Shown here piece after piece: positions 7,908-15,550 of a stretch of 64,000 nucleotides of DNA; the first letter of the stretch is position 1, and each line of letters starts with the position of its first letter. The translations under genes were made by a program, and so were the position numbers. This DNA comes from Aldehydirespirator sp965204875 (GTDB taxonomy: Bacteria; Actinomycetota; Acidimicrobiia; Acidimicrobiales; Aldehydirespiratoraceae): the NCBI GenBank assembly GCA_965204875.1, contig OZ242020.1, positions 2,480,001 to 2,544,000 of the forward strand, in the 5' to 3' direction. Under the pieces are notes generated by a model. It made no database searches. It was not told the origin of the DNA and saw only the letters and a list, made by a program, of their open reading frames with translations.

Positions 7908-8958
7908 TCTGGCTCCAGTTCGGTTCACGCCTCAGGCGGATGCGGCCGGAGCCCTCGGTTGCCCGGCCGATCAGCGCGGCGTCATGCCCTGAGAGCCTCA
8001 ACTCGGTGACAGCGGCCATGGCGGCCTCGGGGCTCACCATTCCCAGCAGCAGGCCGCCGGACGTCTGGGCGTCGGCCAGCAGGGTGACGGTCAGCTCGCC
8101 GGCGTCGCCGCTGTCGAGGTGCGGTGTCACCCAGTCGAGGTTGCGCCCGGTTCCACCTGGCACGAAGCCGAGCGACGCCAGCTCGCGCGCACCCTCGATC
8201 ACAGGCAGGTCGCGGGTGAAGAACTCCAGGTCGACGCCGGACTCCTGAGCCATGCGCAGGCCGTGGCCCAGCAGCCCGAAACCCGTCACGTCGGTGGCGG
8301 CGGTGGCGCCGTGGCGCAGGCCGGCGCCGGTCGCGGCCGCGTTGCTGCGGGTCATCTCGCCCACGGCTCGCTCGACCACGTCCGGGTGTGCCTCGCCCGC
8401 TTTGACGGCGGTCGTGATCACGCCCATGCCCAGGGGCTTGGTGAGCACCAGGGCGTTGCCGGGGTGCAGGCCGGCGTTGGTGAGCATGCGCGACGGGTCC
8501 ACCTCGCCCAGCACAGCCATGCCGTACTTCGGCTCGGGATCGTCGACGGTATGGCCGCCACCGACCACGAAACCGCAGGCCCGGGCCGTGTCCTGCCCGC
8601 CGGCGAGCACCTCGGCCAGCAGGTCGCCGGGCAGTTCGGTGGAGTTCCACGCCACCAGGTTGAGCGCCAGCAGCGGCCGCCCGCCCATGGCGTACACGTC
8701 CGACACCGCGTTGGTGGCCGCCACCCTGCCCCAGGTGCGCGCATCGTCCACGACGGGGGTGATGAAGTCCGCGGTGAGCACCAGGGCACGCCCAGGGCCT
8801 ATGCGCCACACGGCCGCGTCGTCGCCGGTGGAGTGGCCCACAAGCAACTCGGGCGGGGCATCGCCGGTGAGGCCGCGCACCACGTGCGCGAGCTCGCTAG
8901 GAGCGAGCTTGCAGCCTCAACCCGCGCCGTGGCTGAACTCGGTCAACCTTCTAGGCAT
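7891..8958 (-). CDS. selD: Selenide, water dikinase, itself a selenoprotein
   Basis: SelD makes selenophosphate from selenide and ATP, for selenocysteine and selenouridine synthesis. Reading from the ATG at 8958, codon 14 is an in-frame TGA (8919-8917) in the context HGAG-U-GCKLAPSEL. This is exactly where the family has its catalytic Cys or Sec in GCGCK/GUGCK. Ignoring the TGA would lose the catalytic residue and the conserved Lys. Downstream the family motifs are intact: HSTGDDAAV, TADFITPVVDD, NAVSDVYAMGG, GGGHTVDDPEPKYG and TDVTGFGLLGH. Total length is 355 residues. A purine-rich AGGGGG site precedes the ATG. The gene is divergent from the nitronate monooxygenase gene, and its stop lies within the furA operator. 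Confidence 0.92.
8891..8919 (-). promoter_or_regulatory. Selenocysteine codon and SECIS-like hairpin in selD
   Basis: The TGA is at 8919-8917. On the mRNA a perfect 8-bp stem starts 7 nt after it (bases 8909-8902 pairing with 8898-8891) with a very short apical loop. Bacterial SECIS elements are hairpins immediately 3' of the UGA within the coding region, so the placement fits. The loop is smaller than that of the E. coli fdhF element. Confidence 0.7.
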
Positions 8959-9078
8959 CGCACTCACCCCCTCACGTCTCACGCTCCGGCTGAAGCCCCC
9001 GCAGGATAGGCACCCCCCGAAGCCGTGGCCGGGACGGCTCTGCTGCGACGGGCGCCGGATGCCCTGCGGGAGCGCCGG

Positions 9079-9084
9079 TATGGT
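9079..9084 (+). promoter_or_regulatory. Extended leaderless-type -10 of the nitronate monooxygenase gene
   Basis: TATGGT ends 6 bp before the GTG at 9091, the spacing expected if transcription begins at the start codon. No ribosome-binding site is present, which supports this start over the in-frame GTG at 9025. Confidence 0.55.
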
Positions 9085-9090
9085 GCTGCG

Positions 9091-10149
9091 GTGAGCGTTG
9101 ATCCGCGCCTTGTCACCAGGGCCGGCGAGCTGTTCGGTGTGGACTACCCGATCGTGCAGACCGGCATGGGCTGGGTGGCCGGCCCGTCGCTGGTCGCCGG
9201 TGCCGCCGAGGCCGGAGCGCTCGGGATACTCGCCTCGGCCACCATGACCCTCGACGAGATGGAAGCGGCCATCGCCGAGGTCAAATCCCGCACGGGCCGG
9301 CCCTTCGGCGTCAACCTGCGCCCCGACGCCGCCGACCTGGCTGATCGCGCCGACCGGCTGGTGAGCGCCGGGGTGCGGGTGGCCAGCTTCGCCGGACCCC
9401 CGGCCGCTCGGGTCGTGGCGCGGCTGCAGGAGGGCGGGGTGCTGGTGATGCCGACGGTGGGCGCCCGCCGCCACGCTCAGAAGATGGCCGAGCTCGGGGT
9501 GGATGCGGTGCTCTGCCAGGGCGCCGAGGGTGGCGGACACACCGGCAACATCCCCACGTCACTGCTGCTGCCGCAGGTGCTCGACGCGGTGGACGTCCCG
9601 GTGATCGCCGCCGGCGGGTTCCACGACGGTCGTGGCCTGGCCGCAGCGCTCGCCTGGGGGGCTGACGGCGTGGCCATGGGCACCCGGTTCCTGCTCACGG
9701 CCGACTCCAGGGTGCCCGACGCGGTGAAGTCCGTCTACCTCGCCACACCCGTGACCGGCACTGTGGTGTCGAGCCGGATCGACGGCAAGCCGCAGCGAGT
9801 GATCCGCACCGATCTCGTCGACTCGCTCGAATCGGCGGGCATCACCCGGCTCGCTCGGGCCGCTCTGAACGCTTGGCGCTTCCGCCGCCTCACAGGCACG
9901 AATGTTGCGGCCCTGTTGCGCGAGGGCCTGGCCATGAAGCGCAGCCAGGGACTCACCTGGAGCCAGACGGCGATGGCCGCCAACGCGCCGATGCTCACTA
10001 GAGCGACCATGGTTCTCGGTGACATCGAAGCCGGCATCCTGCCCACCGGCCAGTGCGTGGGCGTCGTGGACGACCTTCCGACCTGCGCGGAGCTCATCGA
10101 CCGGATCGTGTCCGAGGCTGTCGCCGCACTCGACCGCCTCAAGCCGTAG
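9091..10149 (+). CDS. Nitronate monooxygenase (2-nitropropane dioxygenase family)
   Basis: This is a flavin-dependent TIM-barrel enzyme that oxidises nitronates to carbonyl compounds and nitrite. The 352-residue product starts at GTG 9091 with VDPRLVTRAGELFGVDYPIV and the PIVQTGMGWVAGPSLVAGAA segment that lines the FMN site. QGAEGGGHTG (with the conserved His) and the phosphate-binding PVIAAGGFHDGRGLAAALAW follow. These are the class hallmarks. Some family members instead act as enoyl-ACP reductases (FabK) or amide hydro-lyases. The C-terminal region, rich in Arg/Ala, is variable in the family. It is monocistronic and divergent from selD. Confidence 0.88.
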   Translation: MSVDPRLVTRAGELFGVDYPIVQTGMGWVAGPSLVAGAAEAGALGILASATMTLDEMEAAIAEVKSRTGRPFGVNLRPDAADLADRADRLVSAGVRVASFAGPPAARVVARLQEGGVLVMPTVGARRHAQKMAELGVDAVLCQGAEGGGHTGNIPTSLLLPQVLDAVDVPVIAAGGFHDGRGLAAALAWGADGVAMGTRFLLTADSRVPDAVKSVYLATPVTGTVVSSRIDGKPQRVIRTDLVDSLESAGITRLARAALNAWRFRRLTGTNVAALLREGLAMKRSQGLTWSQTAMAANAPMLTRATMVLGDIEAGILPTGQCVGVVDDLPTCAELIDRIVSEAVAALDRLKP

Positions 10150-10221
10150 CGGCGCTCGCACCGCGCTCGTCGCCGACCTGCTCGCCTGGTTGGCGTCTCG
10201 CGTGTTGGTCGTGCTCGCCTA

Positions 10222-10325
10222 TAGTGACCCAGGCTGTCGTGAGCGAAGCCGGTGAGATCCCGGCACTGTCCCGCAACGGTGATGCCCCCTAGGGGGACGA
10301 GTCCGGTCGCCTCGCGTCCGCTGCA
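10222..10325 (+). ncRNA. Cobalamin riboswitch
   Basis: The stretch contains the conserved B12-box arrangement: gcgaagccggtgagatcc, then cggcactgtcccgcaacggt, then a ggacgagtccggtcgcc segment closing the core. These match the adenosylcobalamin aptamer consensus in order and spacing. Downstream (10335-10400) lie GC-rich complementary blocks, including two CTCGAG boxes flanking a hairpin, that could serve as the expression platform. It precedes the B12-uptake lipoprotein gene, so corrinoid import and cobO are expected to be shut off when adenosylcobalamin is plentiful. Exact ends are approximate. Confidence 0.88.
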
Positions 10326-10413
10326 TCGATCCGATCCTCGAGGAAGGAGCGGCTCGTGCGGTGGGTCCTCCCGCTGCTCGGCGCTGAACTCGAGCAGAAG
10401 GGAGCAAACCCTG

Positions 10414-11433
10414 ATGACCGACACCGCAACACGGCGAGCCTCGCGACGGCGAACCTCGCGGCTACTCAAGCTGCTTGCACTCTTGCTCATTCCTGTGCTC
10501 GTTGCCGCTGCCTGCGGCGGCTCGGACGCCGAGGACGCCCGAGAGGAAGTAACGCCTGCCGCAGCGGCGCCCGCCAACGCTGCGGAGAGCGAGCACACCG
10601 TCGCTCCGGCCGACGCTGGGGATACCAACCGCGCAGCGGCATCCGCCGGCACTGACGCTGCCCAGCGGATCGTGTCGATATCTCCGACAGGCACCGAGAT
10701 GCTCTTCGCCATCGGTGCGGGCGATCGGGTCGTTGCTGTCGACCGGTTCTCCTACTTTCCCGAGGAAGCGCCGGTCACCGAACTGGACGGCTGGAACCCC
10801 AACATCGAGGCGATCGCCTCATACGAACCCGACCTGGTGGTGCTGCAAACCAACGGCGACGTCATCGCCGCTCTCGAGGCGCTCGGCATAGCGGTGTTCG
10901 CACACGACGCCCCCGTCACCTTCGAGGAGGTGTACGCCCAGATCGAGCGACTCGGTGGCGTTACCGGCCACGACGATGGGGCCTCCAGGCTCGCCGCAGG
11001 CATGCGCTCCCGGATCGCCGAGCTAATCGCCGCCGCGCCCGACTCGCCGGGTCTCACCTACTATCACGAGCTCGACGACACCCTTTACAGCGTCACCGGC
11101 AGCACCTTCGTCGGGCAGGTCTACGCGCTGTTCGGCCTGGTCAACATCGCCGATCCCGCTGACGCCGACGGCAGCGCCTGGGGCTACCCGCAGCTGAGCG
11201 ACGAGTACATAGTGGACGCCGACCCCGACGTGATCTTCCTGGCCGACACGCTGTGTTGCGGCCAGAGCGCAGAGACGGTCGCCGAGCGCCCCGGCTGGGA
11301 TCAGCTCAGCGCGGTGCAGGCAGGTCGCGTGGTCGAGCTCAATGACGACATCGCCTCGCGCTGGGGGCCTCGCCTCTTGGACTTCATCGCGTCCATCTCC
11401 GAGGTGGTCGCGTCCATCGGTGCCGCGGCTTAG
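10414..11433 (+). CDS. btuF: Cobalamin ABC transporter substrate-binding lipoprotein
   Basis: This 339-residue extracytoplasmic corrinoid-binding protein has a basic N-terminus, a hydrophobic core and the lipobox VAAAC with Cys34. A low-complexity Ala-rich linker follows (residues 45-85). The BtuF/FecB-like fold then runs RIVSISPTGTEMLFAIGAGDRVVAV, EAIASYEPDLVVLQ and ADPDVIFLADTLCCG. The ATG at 10414 follows a GGGAG site and gives a proper signal peptide. It lies directly behind the cobalamin riboswitch and ahead of a FecCD permease, an ATPase and cobO, which supports B12 rather than haem or siderophore as substrate. Confidence 0.9.
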   Translation: MTDTATRRASRRRTSRLLKLLALLLIPVLVAAACGGSDAEDAREEVTPAAAAPANAAESEHTVAPADAGDTNRAAASAGTDAAQRIVSISPTGTEMLFAIGAGDRVVAVDRFSYFPEEAPVTELDGWNPNIEAIASYEPDLVVLQTNGDVIAALEALGIAVFAHDAPVTFEEVYAQIERLGGVTGHDDGASRLAAGMRSRIAELIAAAPDSPGLTYYHELDDTLYSVTGSTFVGQVYALFGLVNIADPADADGSAWGYPQLSDEYIVDADPDVIFLADTLCCGQSAETVAERPGWDQLSAVQAGRVVELNDDIASRWGPRLLDFIASISEVVASIGAAA

Positions 11434-11625
11434 CAACTGTCACAAGTGGGCTGAAGTGCCGTCACACCCTCCATCGAACCGCCGGCAGGAGCCACGGCGC
11501 TGCCTGCCGGTGGCACCGAGCCGGTGGTGTCGGCTGCCATCGAACTATCGGCGGGAGCAATGCAGACCGAGGAGCGAGGCATCGCTGATTTGGTATCTGC
11601 CGCCGTCGAACTGCCGGCGCAGTCC
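11434..11625. repeat. Three degenerate 66-bp repeats between btuF and btuC
   Basis: A block beginning ccatcgaacc at 11471 recurs at 11537 and, more degenerate, at 11603, each 66 bp apart. The similarity extends through the preceding ggtgtcggctgcc-type bases. Because 66 is a multiple of three, the last two units are open in the btuC frame (peptides SAAIELSAGAMQ and SAAVELPAQSM). They would form an N-terminal extension if a GTG at 11524 is used. Otherwise this is an untranslated leader. Confidence 0.8.
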
Positions 11626-12693
11626 ATGACCGGTTCGTTACCGAGTGGCCGAGTGGACGCCTTGCCGCTGTCGGGGCTGCGACCGGGTCACCTCGCTGCG
11701 GGCGTCGTTGCGGTGTTGGTGGCGGTCATCGCCGGGCTGACCATCGGGCCGGTCGACATCGCCGCGCACCGTGTCGTGCTCGAGTTGCTCGATGCGCTGC
11801 CCCTGGTGACATTCGATTCCGGCTTGAGCGGTGCGCACGCCGCCATCGTCAACGAGATCCGGCTGCCCCGCGTGGTGCTCGGCCTGCTGGTGGGCGCCAC
11901 CCTGTCGCTCAGCGGTGCCACCTATCAGGGGGCGTTCCGCAACCCGCTGGCCGACCCGTACCTGCTGGGAATAGCCGCCGGCGCGGGACTCGGGGCGACG
12001 ATTGCCATCACCAGCAACCTCGGCGACGGTGCCGGGGCTCTCGACGCCGTGCCGCTCGCCGCCTTCGCGGGCGCGCTGGCGTCGGTGGCCGTGTCATTTG
12101 CCGCCGGGCACATCGGCGGCCGCTCGACGGCCTCGCTGATCCTCGCCGGCATTGCGGTGGCGAGCTTCCTCACGGCCTGCCAGACCTACGTGCTGCAGGC
12201 CAACAGCGACGCGTTCCGCAAGATCTTCGCCTGGATCCTGGGACGCATCGCCACCTCGGGATGGTCCGAGCCGGCGCTGATGCTGCCGTACTTCATCGTG
12301 ATGGTGGCGGTGGTGCTGAGCTACCGCCGGGCCATCGACGTGCTCGCCGTCGGCGACGAGGAGGCGTCAGCGCTGGGGCTCAATCCCCGCAGGGTGCGCA
12401 TGGTCGTGGTGCTCGCGGCGTCGCTCGGTGCGGCCGCGGCCGTGTCGGTCAGCGGGCTGATCGGCTTCGTCGGGATCATCGTGCCCCACACGGTGCGGCT
12501 CGCCTTCGGCTCGAGCAACCGGGCGGTGCTGCCCCTGTCGGTGCTCTTCGGCGGTGCCTTCATGGTGCTGGCCGACCTAGCGGCACGCACCGTGCTGGCG
12601 CCGGCCGAGCTGCCGATCGGCGTCGTGACGGCGTTCCTGGGCGCACCGTTCTTCGTGCTGGTGCTGCGTACCAGCCGCCGGGAGATCTGGTGA
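11626..12693 (+). CDS. btuC: Cobalamin ABC transporter permease (FecCD/BtuC family)
   Basis: The membrane subunit of the B12 importer has about ten hydrophobic helices. It carries the family stretches EIRLPRVVLGLLVGATLSLS, GATYQGAFRNPLADPYLLGI and GFVGIIVPHTVRL, with the cytoplasmic coupling loop before the last of these. The ATG at 11626 gives 355 residues, close to family length, with about 20 residues before the first helix. The in-frame GTG at 11524 would add 34 repeat-derived residues and cannot be excluded, since neither has a strong ribosome site. The stop overlaps the start of btuD. Confidence 0.9.
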   Translation: MTGSLPSGRVDALPLSGLRPGHLAAGVVAVLVAVIAGLTIGPVDIAAHRVVLELLDALPLVTFDSGLSGAHAAIVNEIRLPRVVLGLLVGATLSLSGATYQGAFRNPLADPYLLGIAAGAGLGATIAITSNLGDGAGALDAVPLAAFAGALASVAVSFAAGHIGGRSTASLILAGIAVASFLTACQTYVLQANSDAFRKIFAWILGRIATSGWSEPALMLPYFIVMVAVVLSYRRAIDVLAVGDEEASALGLNPRRVRMVVVLAASLGAAAAVSVSGLIGFVGIIVPHTVRLAFGSSNRAVLPLSVLFGGAFMVLADLAARTVLAPAELPIGVVTAFLGAPFFVLVLRTSRREIW

Positions 12694-13490
12694 GGCAGGC
12701 GGTGACCGTGCGGTCGCTCGAGGTCGCCCTCAACGGCAACCAGGTGTTGCGCGGTGTCGATCTGGCGGTGCCGGCGGGGGAGTGGGTCAACGTCATCGGG
12801 CCGAACGGTGCCGGCAAGACGACGCTGCTGCGGGCACTGCTCGGGCTCGTGCCGTTCGGCGGGGAGATCGACATCGACGGGCTCCGCGACAGGCGGCGTG
12901 CTTCCAGGGCGCGCAAGCTGGCATATGTTCCGCAGACGCCGGCGACACCTCCGGGGATGCAGGTGGCCGACTATGTGCTGTTGGGACGCACTCCGCACCG
13001 GAGCCTCTTCACGGCCCCGACCCACGACGACCGGAGCATCGCTGCGGAGGTGCTCCACCGTCTCGACCTGGGAAGCCTCGGCGCACGCACCGTGCAGTCG
13101 CTGTCGGGCGGGGAGCGCCAGCGGGCGGTCTTGGCGAGGGCGCTGGCGCAGCAGGCGGAGGTGCTGCTGCTGGACGAGCCCACCACCGCCCTCGATCTGG
13201 GCCATCAGCAGGATGTGCTCGATCTGGTGGACGCGCTGCGCCGCGAGCGCGGGCTCACCGTGATCGCCACGCTTCACGATCTGACCCTGGCGGCCCGCTA
13301 CGGTGACCGCATCGCCATGCTTGCCGGCGGCCGCGTCGTCAAGATCGGAACGCCGACCGAGGTGCTGACGGTCGGCAACATCGCCGCACACTTCGGTGCC
13401 AGCGTGCGGATCATCGCCGATCCCGAGGGTCCCGTGATCGTGCCCACGACGGTCGCGGCCCACACCGAGGCCATCCGCTCATCGAACTAG
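12690..13490 (+). CDS. btuD: Cobalamin ABC transporter ATP-binding protein
   Basis: The 266-residue nucleotide-binding subunit starts with a GTG that overlaps the btuC stop (GTGA), so translation is coupled. Visible motifs are Walker A GPNGAGKTT (residues 37-45), the Q-loop in YVPQTPATPPG, the signature LSGGERQR, Walker B LLLDEPTTALD and the switch His in ATLHDLTLA. An alternative GTG at 12702 would trim four residues. It energises the importer of BtuF and BtuC at the inner face of the membrane. Confidence 0.93.
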   Translation: MRQAVTVRSLEVALNGNQVLRGVDLAVPAGEWVNVIGPNGAGKTTLLRALLGLVPFGGEIDIDGLRDRRRASRARKLAYVPQTPATPPGMQVADYVLLGRTPHRSLFTAPTHDDRSIAAEVLHRLDLGSLGARTVQSLSGGERQRAVLARALAQQAEVLLLDEPTTALDLGHQQDVLDLVDALRRERGLTVIATLHDLTLAARYGDRIAMLAGGRVVKIGTPTEVLTVGNIAAHFGASVRIIADPEGPVIVPTTVAAHTEAIRSSN

Positions 13491-13598
13491 AGGGTGGGCA
13501 AGCTCTGCGCCGGGCGCCGCGTCAACACCCGCACACGCCCACCCGCAACAAGTCACCCCTCGCACACGGCCACCCGCTCAACGAACCAAGGGACCGCC

Positions 13599-14174
13599 AT
13601 GCCTGCAACGACCGACACTCCCCCCACCGAGGATCCTCGACCCGGCGGGATGCGCCCTGCCAAGAGCCTCGTGGTCGTCAACACCGGCGACGGCAAGGGC
13701 AAGTCCTCGGCCGCCTTCGGCACCGCCATGCGGGCCCGGGCCCGCGGCTGGCCGGTGGCGGTCGTCCAGTTCCTCAAGTCCGAAGAATGGGTCACGGGCG
13801 AGCAGTTGATGGCGGCGCCGCTGGGCATCGACTTCTGGTCGCTGGGCGAGGGCTTCACCTGGGACAGCGACGACCTGACCCGCGACCAGGCCGAGGCCCG
13901 AGAGGCATGGCGCCACGGCAGGGCCACAGTGGAGGCCGGGGCACATCGCCTGGTGGTGTTCGACGAGATCACCTATCCCCTCAACTGGGGCTGGATCGAC
14001 GCCGGCGAGGTGGAGGCCACCTTTCGTGCCAGGCCAGAGCACGTGTCGCTGGTGTTGACAGGCCGCGACGCCCCCGAGTGGATGCTGGAGCTGGCCGACA
14101 CGGCGACCGAGATGGTCAAGTTGAAGCACGCCTACGACTCGGGCATCCTCGCCAAGAAGGGCCTCGACTACTGA
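13599..14174 (+). CDS. cobO: Corrinoid adenosyltransferase (CobA/CobO/BtuR type)
   Basis: CobO adenosylates cob(I)alamin or cobinamide using ATP, giving the active cofactor that CobU then processes. The 191-residue protein has an N-terminal extension, the P-loop NTGDGKGKSSA (residues 28-38), VVQFLKSEEW, VFDEITYPLNWGW and LTGRDAPEWMLELAD, all family signatures. The ATG at 13599 follows an aagggacc site. The frame is open further upstream, but that sequence is intergenic in character. The last gene of the riboswitch-controlled run, about 110 bp after btuD. Confidence 0.93.
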   Translation: MPATTDTPPTEDPRPGGMRPAKSLVVVNTGDGKGKSSAAFGTAMRARARGWPVAVVQFLKSEEWVTGEQLMAAPLGIDFWSLGEGFTWDSDDLTRDQAEAREAWRHGRATVEAGAHRLVVFDEITYPLNWGWIDAGEVEATFRARPEHVSLVLTGRDAPEWMLELADTATEMVKLKHAYDSGILAKKGLDY

Positions 14175-14237
14175 GTTCGGTGGACACCGGGCTCTGCAAA
14201 CACCGCTGGTTCATGCGAACACCGCTGGTTCATGCTC

Positions 14238-14243
14238 TAGGTT
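14238..14243 (+). promoter_or_regulatory. Leaderless-type -10 of the SRAP gene
   Basis: TAGGTT ends 6 bp before the ATG at 14250, and no ribosome-binding site intervenes. Just upstream, aacaccgctggttcatgc occurs twice in tandem with an 18-bp period (about 14199-14234). Confidence 0.55.
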
Positions 14244-14249
14244 CGTGTC

Positions 14250-14948
14250 ATGTGCGGTCGCTATGTGGCAGCCACCCCGCCCGACGAGCTGGCCCGCTAC
14301 TTCGGGGCGCCGGCACCCGAGCCGGAGGATTTTCTCGACCCCAACCACAACGTGGCGCCGACCCAGGCTGTGAACGTCGTGCGCGAGTTGGACGGCGCTC
14401 GCCGCCTCGACGTTCTGCGCTGGGGTCTCGTGCCGTTCTGGGCCAAGGACCCCAGGATCGGCAGCCGGATGATCAACGCCCGCGCCGAGACCGCCGCCAC
14501 CAAGAACGCGTTCCGCCGGCCGCTGGCCAAGAGGCGCTGCATCATCCCCGTCGACGGGTTCTACGAGTGGCACCGCACGGAGGGCTCTAAGCGCAAGCAG
14601 CCCATGTTCATCAGCCGTCCCGACGGAGAGCCCTTCGCCTTCGCCGGGCTCTGGGAGGTCTGGCGCGATCCGAACAACCTCGACGTCGGCGGCGAGCCCC
14701 GCGAGCTGCATTCCTGCACCATCATCACCTGCGCGGCCAACGAGGCCATGTCCGAGATCCACGAGCGCATGCCGGTGATGCTGGCGCCGAGCGCCTGGGA
14801 CTTCTGGCTCGACCCCGCCAACACCGACGCAGAGGCCGCGTCCGGGCTCCTCGTGCCCGCACCCTCAAGCCTGATCTGCATGCATCCGGTGTCAACCGAG
14901 GTCAACAACGCCCGCCACAACGGCCCCCACCTGATCGCTCCCATCTGA
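14250..14948 (+). CDS. SRAP-domain DNA-protein crosslink protein (HMCES/YedK family)
   Basis: This 232-residue protein protects abasic sites in single-stranded DNA by forming a thiazolidine crosslink through Cys2. The catalytic residues are in place: MCGRY at the N-terminus, NVAPTQ, LRWGLVPFWAKD, MINARAETAATKNAFR, IIPVDGFYEW (active-site Glu) and a late HERMPVML carrying the His. Start is fixed because Cys must follow the initiator Met, and a leaderless-type promoter supports it. It stands alone between cobO and the interrupted helicase gene. The local context gives no partner. The family is linked to the SOS and repair response in bacteria. Confidence 0.93.
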   Translation: MCGRYVAATPPDELARYFGAPAPEPEDFLDPNHNVAPTQAVNVVRELDGARRLDVLRWGLVPFWAKDPRIGSRMINARAETAATKNAFRRPLAKRRCIIPVDGFYEWHRTEGSKRKQPMFISRPDGEPFAFAGLWEVWRDPNNLDVGGEPRELHSCTIITCAANEAMSEIHERMPVMLAPSAWDFWLDPANTDAEAASGLLVPAPSSLICMHPVSTEVNNARHNGPHLIAPI

Positions 14949-14959
14949 TCAAGCGCACC

Positions 14960-14980
14960 GAGCCGCCTAAACAGCGGCTC
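14960..14980 (+). terminator. Possible terminator after the SRAP gene
   Basis: A 7-bp perfect stem (gagccgc / gcggctc) with a 7-nt loop lies 12 bp after the stop. It lacks a T tract, so it may be a weak or Rho-assisted site. Confidence 0.35.
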
Positions 14981-15066
14981 ACGTTCTCGGCACGTGTCGG
15001 CTCCGGTTCTAGCGCCGAGGTACCCTCAGTGGTTAGTCCAACGAATACGACCATAGGGGAACCCAG

Positions 15067-15550
15067 TTGAGCCTTCGATCCGGTGACGAAGTGACCCTTG
15101 TGGGGCGGCTGCAGGAGCGCCATGTCGTTAGGCCGCGGTCCGGCGGACAGCCGTTCGTCAAGGCAACCTTGATCGTTGAGGATAGAGGTGAGCTAGGGCA
15201 GGCCGGTCGCTATCGCGATCGAACGGTACCGCTGGTATGGTGGGATGCGGGGCGGGCTCCTGCCGAGGGTGCATCGGTGCAGGTGCAAGGCGCTGTGCGC
15301 GAGTACGACGGCACCCTTGAAGTTCATGTGAACTCCCATGCGATCAAGAGGACCGGACCTCCAGACGATCCGATAGCACGAGTCCTTGGGTACTATATCG
15401 AGTGTATTGAGGCGGAAGCGTCTGGAGAAGTTCGGTTTCCATTGGGCAGCACCAACTGTGTCAAACTTGTCAGTGGGCCAAGCTGGATACACGGCGCTCG
15501 TTATCTGCCGACCAACGACAATGTGGATCGATGGTGCCGGCAAAGAAGAA
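15067..15550 (+). pseudogene. Helicase-nuclease gene, fragment 1 (N-terminal), split by an insertion sequence
   Basis: From a TTG at 15067, preceded by AGGGGA at good spacing, 161 codons plus one base run to the insertion point. The peptide opens SLRSGDEVTLVGRLQERHVV, with a beta-rich pattern (VTLVGRL, VQVQGAVREYDG) reminiscent of an OB fold. No catalytic motif is present. The last 8 bases (15543-15550, AAGAAGAA) are the target duplication and recur at 16903-16910. Joined to 16911-19195 and 20556-21035 it makes one frame of 3249 bp, coding for 1082 residues. Base and codon use (AT-richer, more rare codons) differ from the neighbours, which suggests acquisition by transfer. As it stands the gene is disrupted. 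Confidence 0.85.
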
